DNA of 64,000 nucleotides, taken from positions 3,658,001-3,722,000 of the forward strand of contig NC_016134.3 in NCBI RefSeq assembly GCF_000005505.3, read 5' to 3'. This stretch comes from Brachypodium distachyon. Its lineage: Eukaryota > Streptophyta > Magnoliopsida > Poales > Poaceae. Positions 11,975 to 23,781 of the stretch are shown here, piece by piece. The notes under the pieces are model-generated. The model was not told the DNA's origin and made no database searches. It was given only the letters and a program-made list of their open reading frames with translations. Each line of letters starts with the position of its first letter. Positions within the stretch are counted from its first letter, which is position 1. The position numbers were made by a program, and so were the translations under genes.

Positions 11975-14900
11975 TATACCTGGCCAACCGGCCGGGCTTA
12001 AAAAGCCCGGCGTGCTTGGCCCGTGACGGGCTGGGCCCGGAACGGAGTTAAACGGGCCGTGCCGGCCCACAACCCGCCTTGGGCCGTGCCTGGGCCTCAT
12101 CCTCTAGCCCGCGGGCCGGCACGGCACGGCCCGTTTAACATGCGGCCCGTCAGGCACGCCTAGGGGCCCGTCCGCCCGAGTGCCAGCAGTCGGCCCGATG
12201 GCCCGTTAAGCTAAAAAACGGCCCGGTGGCCCGGCCTGGCAGAGCGCAGAGGGGAGCGGGGGCTGGGCAACGGGCGGGAAATTCGGTTTTCGGGGGAGGC
12301 TTCGCGCGCGGGAAAAACCCGACGGACAAAAGGAAGGAACGCGGGAGAAACCGATGGACAAAGGGCCGTATTCGGGCCATTCGGCCCGTTTAGCTTAACG
12401 GGCTGTTGAAATTGCCTGTTTAGCTTCTTGGGCTATAAAGCAGCACTCCCCGGTGGCCAGCATCTGGACCGCAGCACTCCCCGTCTCCCCGGCGGCCGGC
12501 AGGTGAGGCGAGTCTGGATCTGGACTCTGGAGAATACTAGAGGAAGAAGATGGCTGATCCTCACAATCCCTCCCCTCTCGATCCCATTCCCATGTACGAC
12601 TTCCCACTTGGGGATTTCGGTGTTCACATCCCCGAAGAACAGTTCGCCCATTTTCCTCGCATCGACGCTGCCAATGCCAACCTTCCCTCCACACAACAAT
12701 CTCATACCACCCAACATACCGAAACCCAATCCACTAGCACGGCCCCCACGAGTGCCAAAAGGGCTCGCAAGAAGACCTCGGCGGTGTGGGATCACTTCAA
12801 CCATGAAGAAGTGACCATGGCGGACGGGAGCGTGGTGCGGAGGGCCAACTGAAACCACGCCGGATGCGACAAGGCGTACTCAATGAAGGGCAATGGTGGA
12901 ACCGGCCACTTGGTGAGGCACGTCGAGTGGCACGCCAAGAAGAATGCTGAGTCCAAGGAGCGACAGAGCACGCTCAAATACAACCCCGACGGGACGGTAC
13001 ACACTTTCTCCTATAATCCTGAAAATGCTAGAGAAACTTTGTGTCGTTTAATTGCTCGCAATGATTTACCACTAGGATTTGGTGATTCTCCTGGTTTTGT
13101 CCAATATATTAAAACTGCTCACAACCCTAATTTCGTTCCTGTTTCTAGACAAACCACGAGTAGGGACATGAAAAAATTATGTGACACCAGTCTTAAGAAA
13201 ATAAAAGATGATTTTACTACTTGCACCTTTTCGGTTTCGTTAGCATCTGATATCTGGAGTGGGAGGGCTAAACAAGACTACATTAGTGTGGTAGCTCATT
13301 ATGTGAACGAAAAATGGGAACTAAATAAAAGAATCATAGGATTCGAATTAATTGATGAGTCACATACCTGTGAGAACATTGCTACTGCTATATGCAAAGT
13401 GGTGGAAGATTTTGGTCTCACCAACAAGATATTTGTAGTAACTTTAGATGATGCTTCATCGAATACCTCTGCCATGAATATCCTTACTCAAGTGTTCAAC
13501 AATTATGCTGAATCTGTTTTACTCCATCAACGTTGTGCTTGTCACATAATTAATCTTATTGCTAAATGTGATTTAAATAGGGTTAGCCATGAACTAAATG
13601 CTATCCGTAGTGCAATTTCATGGATGAATGCTGCTAATGGACGCATTACTATGTATAAGAACTATTGTGCTGCTAGAGGAGTAACTGCACATAAGTTTGG
13701 TTTAGACATGGATATTAGATGGAACTCTACCTATTTGATGCTTCCGGCCATTCTCCCAGATAAAGATTATGTCAATGATTTTGTTAATGCAAATTATCGT
13801 AGCAGAGATGGTTCATATTTGCTCACTCCTCAAGTTTGGCACACTCATGAAGCACTGTTTGTGTTTTTGGAGATATTTTATGATGCAACTGTTGCTTTGT
13901 CTGGGGTTTATTATCCCACATCTCCACTGATTGTGCATTACATTTTAGATATTGCAACGCATCTAAACATATGAAAATGATCCAACTTTATCTCAATGTA
14001 TTGTTGCCATGAAAACTAAATACCTGAAATATTGACGAGAAATTCCATTGTTTTATGCCTTCGCATTTATATTAGATCCTAGGGCTAAACTTGAGGGGTT
14101 TGGTAGGGTTCTCTCTATGTTAACCCTCAATGTGGGGTATGACTATGCTTCTTACTTCACTAATTTTCGTGATAAGCTTGATGAAGTTTATAGCAAGTAT
14201 AATGAAAAATATGGCACGTCAGTTCGGCCACAACGTTCTCCAATGCCAGGAAATGGAGGTAAGAAGAAAGGTAGTCTCTTTGGCAAAATATGGGGTGGTC
14301 CTTCTTCTTCCTCTTCTGCAGGAGCCTCTTCGACAGCACCGCTGGTGCATTTAGGTGGTGGAGAGCTAGCCAAGTTCCTCAACATGGACGTTGTCCCACA
14401 TGTGGAGGATGAAGAGTTCAACATATTACAATGGTGGAATGAGCACAAGCTTACTTTTCCGGTGCTTTCAGTGCTTGCGCGGGATATCTTATCGGTACCC
14501 ATCTCCACAGTCTCATCGGAGTCAGTTTTCAGTCTAGCCGGAAGAATACTAGAGGAGAGAAGAACAAGCCTGACCCCAGATATGGTGAGAACATTGATGA
14601 CCGTCACGGACGGTGAACTTGCAAGAGATAGAGCCCAACACACTGTCGAAAACGCAGAATTGATCAACTCGTTCGCAAATATGTCGTATGATGATTAGTC
14701 ATTGGATTTTCTTATCATTTTGTAATTTTCTTATCATTCTGTAATTTTCATTTTTTGTTGGACCGGACTCATTTCTATTTGTGACGAGCGCTGCACTCTT
14801 TTTCCTTCCTTAGGGGTGGAAGGTTTTTTAACGAGGCACTTATTAATAAAGCTCAACGTTTACGCGATATGATTTGACTCATTGTTAATGTTCATTGATC

Positions 14901-15143
14901 ACGGTTCACACTATAATAGCTCACAGACTGTTTGTCGGGCCGTTTTTTCGCCCGTTCTTCATCAGTGTGCTGGGCCGTTCTTTAGGCCCACCGTGCTTAA
15001 CGGGCCCGGACCGACCTTACCGGGCTACCGTGCCATGCCTGGGCTGGTGTTTGGCTGGAACAGGACAGCACGGCACGGCCCGTTTATAGGTGGGCCTCAC
15101 GGGCCTGAGCCGTGCCGGCCCGGTTAACTCGTGGGCAGCTATA
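11975..15143 (+). mobile_element. Complete hAT element (transposase-bearing, crippled)
   Basis: A 3169 bp element with short imperfect terminal inverted repeats (TATACCTGGCCAAC at the left; TATAGCTGCCCACG as the reverse complement of the right end, 10 of 14 matching) and a perfect 8 bp target duplication. Both subterminal regions (about 11990-12430 and 14930-15130) are packed with GGCCCG/CGGGCC-rich strings and GTTTAAC motifs in both orientations, as expected of hAT transposase-binding subterminal repeats. A BED-finger and hATC transposase reads on the plus strand with three disabling lesions. Confidence 0.9.
12550..14698 (+). pseudogene. hAT transposase with two stops and a frameshift
   Basis: Starts at ATG 12550. 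A BED zinc finger spans about 12770-12950 (VWDHFN, then HLVRHVEWH), the RNase-H-like core includes DIRWNSTYLML, and the C-terminal hAT dimerisation domain covers about 14360-14620 (ILQWWNEHK, PVLSVLARDIL, SSESVFSLAGRI). Lesions are: TGA at 12850-12852 where a finger cysteine is expected (AN*NHAGCDK); a frame change at about 13969, where a codon after HLN is reduced to one base; and TGA at 14033-14035 where family members carry Trp (LKY*REIPL). Outside these three points the frame is clean, so decay is recent. A clean autonomous relative may exist elsewhere in the genome. Confidence 0.85.
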
Positions 15144-15164
15144 TCGTGCATGGTGCGAAGAAGC

Positions 15165-15350
15165 TGTAGGATTCTCCCCTAGGCCTCTGATCAGATCTTC
15201 ACTTCTTATCTAATCTCAGTATCTCAGAGATGCCCCGTCTATTCCGTCAGATGGCAAAGCCAAGAACTCCGCACAGCAGAGCTGCTTCGCGCCACCACCC
15301 GCCCGTCTAGTCTCGCCTACATTTATTCCTTTCCGTGCACCGAGCTAGCT
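15165..15350 (+). repeat. Right copy of the duplicated upstream segment
   Basis: See 11540-11770. This copy continues into the TATA region and start of the SINA-like gene. Confidence 0.75.
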
Positions 15351-15423
15351 GGGCCATCATTGTCCATGGCTCTCAATCTGACCTCTGTTTTTTTTTTTTA
15401 AATCACCTCTGGCTTTCTTCGTC

Positions 15424-15436
15424 GGTATATATATCG
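15424..15436 (+). promoter_or_regulatory. Possible TATA box of the SINA-like gene
   Basis: GGTATATATATCG lies about 80 bases upstream of the ATG at 15514 in otherwise mixed sequence. Position and sequence fit a plant TATA box; nothing else supports it. Confidence 0.4.
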
Positions 15437-15513
15437 TCACCTGCCTGGCTGCCTCCTCGACTCAGTCAACCTTGCATTATCACCAACCAGAGACCTCAAG
15501 CCAGCCCAGTGGA

Positions 15514-16101
15514 ATGGCCAACGTTCCTAGCGCCCCTGTGGTCGGCCCCGACGACTGCTCCTGCTTGGAGCCTGGCTGCGGCTTCCTGGCCCCGCCGCGG
15601 GCGCTCCTGGACCACCTCGTCGCCGACCACTCCCTGCGCGCCGTCAGGATCACCTACGGCGCGCAGCACCAGCTAGTCCTGCCGCCGCTGACGGAGCCCC
15701 GGCGGCTCCTGCTGCTCGCGGAGGAGGACGACGCCGTCTTCCTCGTGTCCGTCCGGGAGGCTCCCAAAGCCATCCCAAACATAGACGACTTCAGCATCGA
15801 CGACCTGATGGAGTACGCCGAGTGCATTGCGCAGCGGTCGATGATGGCGGTCTCCGTGCAGTGCCTCCGGGTGCCTGCGCCGCGGGGCGCAACGCGACGC
15901 CAGTACGTGTATTTGGTCTCCGATAACGGCGGCTTGTCGGAGCGGCGGGGAAAGGCGCCGAGCTGCCAGGGCCCCGGCGGCCCGGCCAGTACGTCGAGGA
16001 GTACACGCTGTAGCAGCCCGGCCCGGGGCCCCGGGCTCGGCGTCCATGGATGTGCATCTCCGCATCCGCATCAGCTAGTAGCAGTTTCCTGTCCAACTTA
16101 A
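15514..16101 (+). pseudogene. SINA-like (seven-in-absentia) E3 ligase fragment
   Basis: ATG 15514 opens a frame with C-x5-C...GCGFLAPPRALLDHLVADHS, the second SIAH-type zinc motif, followed by the start of the TRAF-like substrate-binding fold (LPPLTEPRRLLLLAEEDDAVFLVSV, MAVSVQCLRV). The N-terminal RING and first zinc motif of the usual 280-350 residue protein are missing. The frame after QYVYLVSDNGG becomes Arg/Pro/Gly-rich and unlike the family, while another frame ends at 16071-16075 with MDVHLRIRIS, the expected C-terminus. So a frameshift lies between about 15920 and 16030. It is either a decayed truncated copy or a short RING-less gene with a changed tail. Grass SINA-like genes are a large, fast-turnover family. 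Confidence 0.6.
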
Positions 16102-18713
16102 TCCTTGCATATGCGCATGTAGTTCTTTTCAGTTAGCTCTGTGCTTTCGGTTGAATTAATAAGCTGTCGGTGTTCGCGAGCCTGTTCGCTCACTGACGTT
16201 GCTGTAGCTTAGCTCTGTCGGTTTGCCGGCTGCAACCGTTTCGTGGGATGGCACGAGAGCTCAACGGGTGTAGCCGGCGCGATCGGGCGGTCATGGGATG
16301 GCATGGCCGGGTTGTTAGGATCGGCAGTTTAGGAGATTACCTGCAGAGGAAGAGCTGCAATTAATTATAAGTACGAAGACCAAAAAGCCTCATGTGTCTG
16401 CTCTTTGACTTGTTTCGTTGATGGCCGTGTCGATCTCAGACTCATTAGGCCCTTGAATGTATCGATCTACTGAATGGGAATGCTAATTAACCTGAATGTA
16501 GTGATTGATGTTGCTTATTCAGGTGGTACAAATGTTGTTTTTTGAATATTTGACGTATACTTTTTTCCTGCCAAAATGTATTTGTTGCCATAGTCTTGTA
16601 ATTTTTTTTTCGATTCGCATATATCGGTTTAATATTGTAGATTAGAAGGCCACTACATATTTTAGCAAAAGAGTTTTATGTTATGAACATTGTGTGCCAT
16701 ACAAAAGTGTTGACATTGTGCAAGTACGTAAAAATGTATTTTTTGTCGTGGTTTTTATTTTAGATATTTGAAAAGGTTTCATTTTATACTTCAGTTGTAG
16801 ACGTATACACTTTTAATCCTTAATTATTTTTGGTACGAACGATGCAGTAAAATTTATTTTTATCGAGCACAATTTATATCTCCTATATGATTTTTTTGAT
16901 TTTTTTAGCCGATGATTTCTTATTACAAATCTTGATTTGGGTTTCAAATTAGTAGGTCTCAATGCTAAGTTCAGGAACTTCTTCCAAGATATTACAAGAT
17001 ATTACAATTTGTGTAGCACGGATCATTTTAATTTTGTGTATGGAAATATCCTTTTTGCCCCAATCTTATATACCCATAAAATCACACCATAAAAATTGTT
17101 GAGTTTTGACAATGTTTTAGTATTATTTCAATTTTCCCTATTAACTTTTTTAGAAAATGATAAGTAATTTATTTTACATAAAACTGGTGATTTTAATTAG
17201 CATTACTCATCATTAATGCCAACTGTTACATAGGATTTTTTTTTAAAAAACACTAAAAAGCATGTGGTTTACATCATAATTTAAACCAAGAAAAAAAAGG
17301 GAAACCAATTTGCCAGATGCCGAGCTTATGTACAAGTTTTGAGATACAAAACTCTTTACACGCGGGGAATAAATAAATCTCTTTTCCATAGGCCAGAAGA
17401 TTTTGAACGCAAGCGTTGCGGATTTTTTTTTGGAAAGGTCTTTGCCGAAGGCCTGGCCTTGGGCAAAGATTCTTCCATTCTCGCGTCGTTAGCCGCGGCG
17501 GGCGAGTCCGCGTGGCCACCACTTTTTGCCGAGTTTATTACTTTGTCATTGGCCTATTCGCTTCTTTTTCGAAGGCCTTTCTTAGTTACGTAAAATTTAA
17601 AATTTGTGTGCTTTATCCTAGTTACGCATTCTTGACAAAACAGTTGCAGATATATTATTTGTATAACTGTGATTGTGTGATTGGGAACATTCAATTGGAA
17701 CTCAGTACCTGAAAAAACTAAATTACACATCAAGATTGGGGATGTGCAACTCACTGCCTGAAAAAAATAAAAAATTTACACATCAAGAAGAGAGGGAATG
17801 TTCAACTCACTGCCCAAAAATATATATTAGAATACTACTACTAATTATTTAATTATCCAATAGATAAACCATAAAAATATTAACTCAAATATATATGTGT
17901 TTTCAAATAACACGAGAAATCCTAAAAGCAGTGGGTGATATGTGGGATTGTAATAGTTGAATGTGAATGATTAATATATAAACATGTGTAATTAAACAAC
18001 CACGTAATCGTACTTTATTAGAATCTAAAATTCTTAAAATCTAAAAAGCCCAGTGAAATGCACATGTACCCAGAAACATGCCAGCCTAGATAAATAAAAT
18101 AAACAAAAACAGAAACACAACCAGCCCAAATCCGAGAGCAAACGCACACAGCTACAGCCCAGGTGGCTATGTTGGACCCAGTGGCCCGCACACACGGATA
18201 TGAACTGGTTGAGGAAAGAACCTGCACGGGATCTCCAAGCCTCATCCGACGGTCAAAAAGGTGAGTCGTCTGAGAATTAGCAAATCCATATTGTTATTAT
18301 TCCCGACTCAACAAACAATAAGAACCCATTACATTAGGGCGTTACATCAAGGGAGGACACAAAGAGCGTCACGAAAAGAGGCAAAGGACGAATGCGTCGC
18401 TTGAACTCTCCAGGTCACTCCTTAGTTTTTCCTTTTATAAACGGTCAACAAATCAGTCTTGATGGCTCGCTTATGATAAAAAAAAATGTGATGATGATTA
18501 CCGGCAGGTTCTTGATGTCGTTTCTAAGTCAAGTGGACACATAACAGGATTGTACCGTCGAACATGCGGTAGCTTTTTTATGGTGCTTTTTTCGTTGGCT
18601 GATTTTTTATTAACATTATGTGACTCTTGAACTGTAAATTGGATGCCTTTGAAAGCCTGCGATAAAATGGCTGTGTGGATCAAACCAATGCACATTGCGG
18701 TAAAAAAAAACTA
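16102..18713. other. Intergenic, AT-rich
   Basis: No gene recognised. The tract 16540-17250 is strongly AT-rich. The segment 17390-17600 has several TTTGCCGA and GAAGGCC strings that could be a worn DNA transposon, but I cannot place ends. The segment 18230-18640 looks like worn repeat. Confidence 0.4.
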
Positions 18714-18998
18714 CTCCCCCTCCATTCTAATTTAGAGGGTTGCTTTAGATCTTATTATTTTTGCAAGTATCAAAGAGTTTTCTCCAGGCCAAAAAGAGCA
18801 ATTAATTGCACTGTCATGCAAGTACGCAACGTGGCGATCGCTGCTGGCACAACCATGTGAGGCTCAAGCACATGCTAGCCAGTATGCCTCATATATTTTC
18901 ATTCATTTTTCATGCTAGATGGCCGTATTTAATAAATTACATGTTTTCTGGGGAAAATAAAAAAAATCTAAAAGGATCTCTAAATTGAGAAGAGGGAG
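18714..18998. mobile_element. Stowaway-like MITE inside repeat copy A
   Basis: 285 bp, TA on both sides (18712-18713, 18999-19000), imperfect terminal inverted repeats of about 20 bp. Confidence 0.6.
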
Positions 18999-19326
18999 TA
19001 TCTATTACTGTAATACAATTTTCCTTTTTATTGAGTATTCACTCCCTGTCTATCTTGCTCGGTATCCCAATAATTAATGGTACTGGCCATGGAGATACAT
19101 TGTCTATATATGCTCTCCCCATCCATGGTATTGATCTAGATGACATACGTGACTCAAAGAAATTCTCTTGCAAGGCTCAACGTTTACTGAAAAGGCACAT
19201 AGTCCACTACACATTCTCATAATATCTGATCTCTCGCCTGATCGCTCTACTAACTCACTATGCATAGCGGCATGCGTACACATCACAAATGCCCTTTGTT
19301 CTTAGGCATGTGAGGCATCCGGAAAA
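18714..19326 (+). repeat. Local repeat, copy A (includes a Stowaway-like MITE)
   Basis: First of four same-strand copies between 18.7 and 26.7 kb. The left 285 bp (18714-18998) are MITE-like: TA target sites, and CTCCCCCTCCATTCTAATTT at the left against CTCCCTCTTCTCAATTTAGA as the reverse complement of the right end. The right 330 bp hold conserved blocks such as GAGATACATTGTCTATATAT, CCATCCATGGTATTGATC and the end block GCATGTGAGGCATCCGGAAAA. Confidence 0.7.
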
Positions 19327-20379
19327 TGGCTTGAGAGGCAGATTAGTAGCATCGCACTACAGGCAAGTGCCAATGTCCCATCACTTGACAAGTACGTTAG
19401 CGTTAGCCAAGGAACCCATCACTGCCTGATTATCCAAGGGCACCCTTTTCCTACCAAATGATGCTACAGCCTAAGAGCACATACAGATGGATGTTATCTG
19501 TAGCTATACCTAGATGTGTTCCCACAAGAGTACTGCATCGATCGGCAAACATTCAACAATCCAAAGGAGCACATAGAGATGAATAGTAGCTGTTTATTCA
19601 CGAACATATTCAGCGGCAGCATAGTACGCGGTCACTGCTCGGTCGGGTGGAGCAGTATACAGCTCGCTGGGGGCAGTTCGGGAACACTGATTTTTTGACC
19701 AGCTTCCTCCCCTGTTCCCACGCAGCCGTGTGCGTCGCTAGGTCCAGGTATAAACCGGCCATGGACGGTCATGACCATGACGTACAACACGGACAACTCC
19801 GGCGACACCATGAAGTACCTGGACACCGGCCGGCGTCGAGTCGACTTTGTTCGCATGCATCTTGTTTTTGTCAGATGAAATTAAACTGGATACACTTCTT
19901 CTGAAAAAATGAATACTTTTCGTGGGATACCTAATTACGGGCAGTAGCAAATCAAGTCCTAATAAACAGATCCGATACTCTGATCTAGCTTAAATAAGAG
20001 CCTAATTTATGGGGCCTAATTGCAAAGTTCACGGCGGCTTGCCGGCACTCTCATGGAGCCTGGGACGACGGCAAAGACTACGGGCGGCAAGCCGAAGAGA
20101 TCTGTGATCAACGGCCTGCAGGGCGACAAACGGCTTGCTGGCGAGTTCAACGGCGGCTGGGTCTGGTCTGACGGCCAGGGCAAGAAGAAATGGCTGAATG
20201 GGTCGCGCCAAGAGAGCAAATGGGCTGAAGCCCGTCAGGCGATCTAAAAAAGAAAAACATTTTAATGTTAATTTTTAAAATAGGAAATGTCTATTCTACC
20301 CTCAACATGTTAATGGTGGACATTTATGTGCTACTCCTTTCTTCCAAACAGTATAGGGTACCATAAAAAAACTAAAAAA
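19327..20379. other. Intergenic
   Basis: No gene supported. A GC-rich patch at 20020-20247 keeps a 75-codon frame (with GEFNGGWVWSDGQGKKKW) but matches no family I know and has no splice or promoter context. Confidence 0.35.
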
Positions 20380-21196
20380 AACAATTAATTGTGTCTGCCA
20401 TACAATAAGGAGAGCAACACCTCCCTCGTGCATGCAAACCTATGACTAACCAACCATGTGAGGTCCAAGCTATACCTGGGCACGGTGGCCCGGCCCGAAG
20501 CCCGGTGTACCGCGTTGGGCTCGGGTTTCACTTTTCTGGCCAAACCCCGAAATGGCTTAAATTGAGTATTTTTAGAAATATACGTTTATTTTTTGAAAAT
20601 AATTATTTTAATACTTCAATGGCCTATTTTTCGGGCTTGGGCTTCCGGTTTGACCGTCAGGCTTTGATGAAGTCCGGCTCGAACCCGACCCGGCCTGAGG
20701 TTTGCCCAGGTATAGTCCAAGCACATGCATGCTAGCCGCGAGGGGAGTGAGCCATGCACGCTAAACATATTTAATAAACTATACAGACAATAACACTACA
20801 TGTTTTGTGGAAAAATTAGAAAAACTTAAACGATCCCAAAATTAAGAATGAGTGAGTATCTATTAAAATAATCTCCCTGGTTGCTCTTCTGCTTTTGATA
20901 GCATCTTTTCTGATGGAATATTTACTCCTTGTCCATCTTGCTCCGTAACCCAATGAAGATACTGGCCAGAGATCAGAGATGCATCGTCTATATATGCCCT
21001 CTTCCATTGCATGGTATTGATCCAGAAGGTGTAGGTAACTTAAACAAATTTTTCTAAGGCTAACTTTTACTAGAAAGCCACACATTCACATACCTTTTGA
21101 TCCCGCTCGGTTGCTCTCATAACTCGCCCATAGTGGCATGTATGCACATAACAAATGTGAATTCTTATAGTTATAGTCATGTGAAGCATCCGGAAA
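20380..21196 (+). repeat. Local repeat, copy B (interrupted by a hAT MITE)
   Basis: Shares with copies A, C and D the blocks around ACAATTAATTGTGTC, AAACTTAAACGATCCC, GTCTATATATGCCCTC, CATGGTATTGATCCAGA and GTGAAGCATCCGGAAAA. It is split by the 244 bp element at 20471-20714. Confidence 0.7.
20471..20714. mobile_element. hAT-type MITE with 8 bp target duplication
   Basis: 244 bp, terminal inverted repeats TATACCTGGGCA (left) and the same read from the right end (TGCCCAGGTATA). The target duplication GTCCAAGC is exact at 20463-20470 and 20715-20722. The ends share TATACCTGG with the larger hAT at 11975, so the same transposase type could mobilise both. Copy D of the surrounding repeat has one GTCCAAGC at the same place (about 26148) and no insert, that is, an empty site. 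Confidence 0.9.
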
Positions 21197-22604
21197 ACTC
21201 GCGCGCATCGGCTAGCCCACGCCGCACGAAGCTGCTGTCCCTGGCCAAGCCCCAAGTCGGGCGCTATAGCTAGCGCCCTTCGCCGCTAGACTAGGGCTCC
21301 AGAGGCAACACCTCCAAGGAGGATATGACGTACGAAGGCACTGTCGTTGCCTGACCAGATGAACCGAGTCCAAGCTTTTGCTTGGAGGCACCTCGTCCGC
21401 AAGACCGCCACAGGTGGGATGCAGCGGGGCTGCACGACAACGCCTTCAGCAGGGATGCAGAGGTTAATTTGGACATAATTTTTAGAAATTAATCTTTATC
21501 CCCGTGAAACAAACGATATATCTTGTTTCCCTAGCTGGGCCGGAGCCGTGCTACAGCTCGGCCGCTCCTGACTTAGAGGGTTAAGTGCGCATATTCAATA
21601 GTTTTTTTTAGAGCAAAAGGTGGAACTCTGGGAGAGGTCTGATCGATGCAATGCAATTCTTGGACCAGTTTGTCAAATTGATTTTGAGGTGTTGAAGGTA
21701 ATTTTTTGTTTTAATGATCCTATGAATGTTAAATTGTGTCCTCTACCCTCACATCCTTACTTTATTGCCTCATAATTGTCAGGGAGCATATATTATACAA
21801 AGATTCCCACTCCACACATCCGGTCTGCAGTCCTAGACTCTTTTCTTTTCTCATGTCTTCCCCTCATTCTCCTCGTAGATGCTCGATCACTAGTAGGAAT
21901 GAAAGGCATTGGGAAGTTTACAACAACACACAAAGTTCTGGCATGGTATTTGATGAAGTTTAAAAGGCTTGTCAACTTCCAAGCAATCACACGGGGGGTA
22001 GATGAGAAGATGACCCATGCTAAGACGAAGAAGAAACGTCTAGTACTTAGTTACACCTTTAGAAAAGCCATGTGAACAATTCAAAACCTGTGGTCGATCT
22101 GCAAAGTTGATGGCTTTGAAAACATGTTTATACAGGATGAAGCAACTGAGCAAATTGCCATGCCACGCAGATCTGCAAACAAACCAGGTTGCACAGAGTA
22201 CACTTCAAGTGCCGTCAGCATATATACTGAAGTTCTGTAATTTCTCCTTGAATGATGTGGAAGCGCCACTCCCTGAACGTGCACTGCCCTGTCAATCGGC
22301 TGCTTGCCTGCTTCCAAGATGGCTACGAGGGTGGCCGATCTCTCCAATGATGTCAATATTTTTTTTAAACGGAAATATCAATTGTTTTGTCACTGCCGGA
22401 TGATGAGATAATTAATTACACTGTCGACTTCATAGTTCAGCACACTCTTGATCCAAAGCTATGATTAATTATGCAGAGCAGACGGTCTTTGACGGCTCCC
22501 ACAATTTCTCAATGTATGTTGATCATATTTGCTCGACTTGATCTCAATTACCCGCAATATTGGATGATAGATGCCACTTAAACCGTACTGATGATTCGTA
22601 CATA
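21197..22604. other. Intergenic
   Basis: No gene supported. The string GCAGAGGTTAATTTGGACAT near 21458 recurs near 27083 after repeat copy D, so the B and D copies share more downstream sequence than A and C do. Confidence 0.35.
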
Positions 22605-22723
22605 CTTCATCCGTCCCATATTAAGTGACTTTCTATTACATGTATCTAGGAGTAAACGCTTTTTAAACATAGCTACATTCATATCGGGACAAATTTGAGT
22701 CACTTAATATGAGACGGAGGAAG
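22605..22723. mobile_element. Stowaway MITE
   Basis: 119 bp with inverted ends CTTCATCCGTCCCATATTAA and the reverse complement of TTAATATGAGACGGAGGAAG. Preceded by TA; the right TA is altered. Confidence 0.75.
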
Positions 22724-22750
22724 CATAAGGCACTTCGGTCGATTCTACTG

Positions 22751-23337
22751 CTCCCCCTCCATTCTAATTTAGAGGGTTGTGTTAGATAGTGTATTATTTT
22801 TCACAAGTGTACCAAAGATGTTTATTTTCTGCGTATGCAGGCTAGACAAAAAAGTAATTAATTGGACTGTCATGCAAGTACACAACTAGGGGCGAGTCAC
22901 CGTTCTGTTTTTGTAGCATCATTCATTGAATATTCACTCCGTGTCTATCATGTTTGTCACCTACTCCCTCCGATACGGAATTCTTGTCGAAATATTACAT
23001 GTATCTAGACACTTTTTAGGAATAGATACATCCATTTTTAAGCAAATTTGAGATAAGAATTATAGAACCGAGTGAGTAATAATTAAAGGTATGGGCCATG
23101 GAGATACATTGTCTATATATGCTCTCCCCATCCATGGTATTGATCTAGATGACCTACTTGACTCAAATTAAAGAAATTCTTGTGAGACTCAACATTTTAC
23201 TAGAAAGCCACATAGTTCACGACACATTCTCGTAATATTTGATCTCTCGCCTTGCTAGATCTACCTAGTCACAATAGCGGCATGCATGCACATAACAAAC
23301 ATCGTTTCTTAATTAGGCATGTGAAGCATCCGGAAAC
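22751..23337 (+). repeat. Local repeat, copy C (with a Stowaway inserted)
   Basis: Closest to copy A: it starts with the same CTCCCCCTCCATTCTAATTT string and keeps CATGGAGATACATTGTCTAT and TCCATGGTATTGATCTAGAT. The middle differs, lacking the MITE right end and carrying a separate 113 bp Stowaway. Confidence 0.7.
22964..23076. mobile_element. Stowaway MITE, 113 bp family
   Basis: TA target sites at 22962-22963 and 23077-23078; ends CTCCCTCCGATACGGAATTC and an imperfect inverse. The interior (GTCGAAATATTACATGTATC, TACATCCATTTTTA) is nearly the same as the 113 bp element at 60644-60756. Confidence 0.8.
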
Positions 23338-23781
23338 AACAATTTTGATGTACAGAAACAAGAGCAGGCTCGCCACACTACCATCTGTCAATCTCCTTGC
23401 ACGATCCTCTACTGTCAATAGAAGATCATGTGTGGATCCGAAGCATTTTGTATGTCAACAAAAAAACTACGGCCTCATTCTTCTTTATGTCTTAATTGTA
23501 TAATATATTCCGAAGCCATATCTTTTCTAGTTTTCTGATGTGATGTCCTCACAGAGACAAACTTCGATGCAGCTGCAAGGATCCTGTGAGATTCAGTTAA
23601 CAAATGCAAGTGAACATTTGAAATTTTGAAGATGTATTACACTAGAGAAAACTAAGATTTTGCAAAGACATTCAGTTAACAGTTGTTCCGATGTTCAGTT
23701 TGAATGATCAGTGTTCAGATATTCAGTTTGGAAACTGAGACTTTGCAAGGAGTGTACAAGTAAAATGGCCAAATATATGTA
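23338..23781. other. Intergenic
   Basis: Nothing recognisable beyond worn, AT-rich sequence. Confidence 0.35.

Noticed and set aside
12428..12858. Minus-strand and alternative-frame open frames over the hAT N-terminus
   Set aside because: Shadows of the transposase frame in GC-rich DNA.
20020..20247. 75-codon open frame with GEFNGGWVWSDGQGKKKW
   Set aside because: No family recognised, no splice or promoter context, and GC-rich DNA gives long frames by chance.
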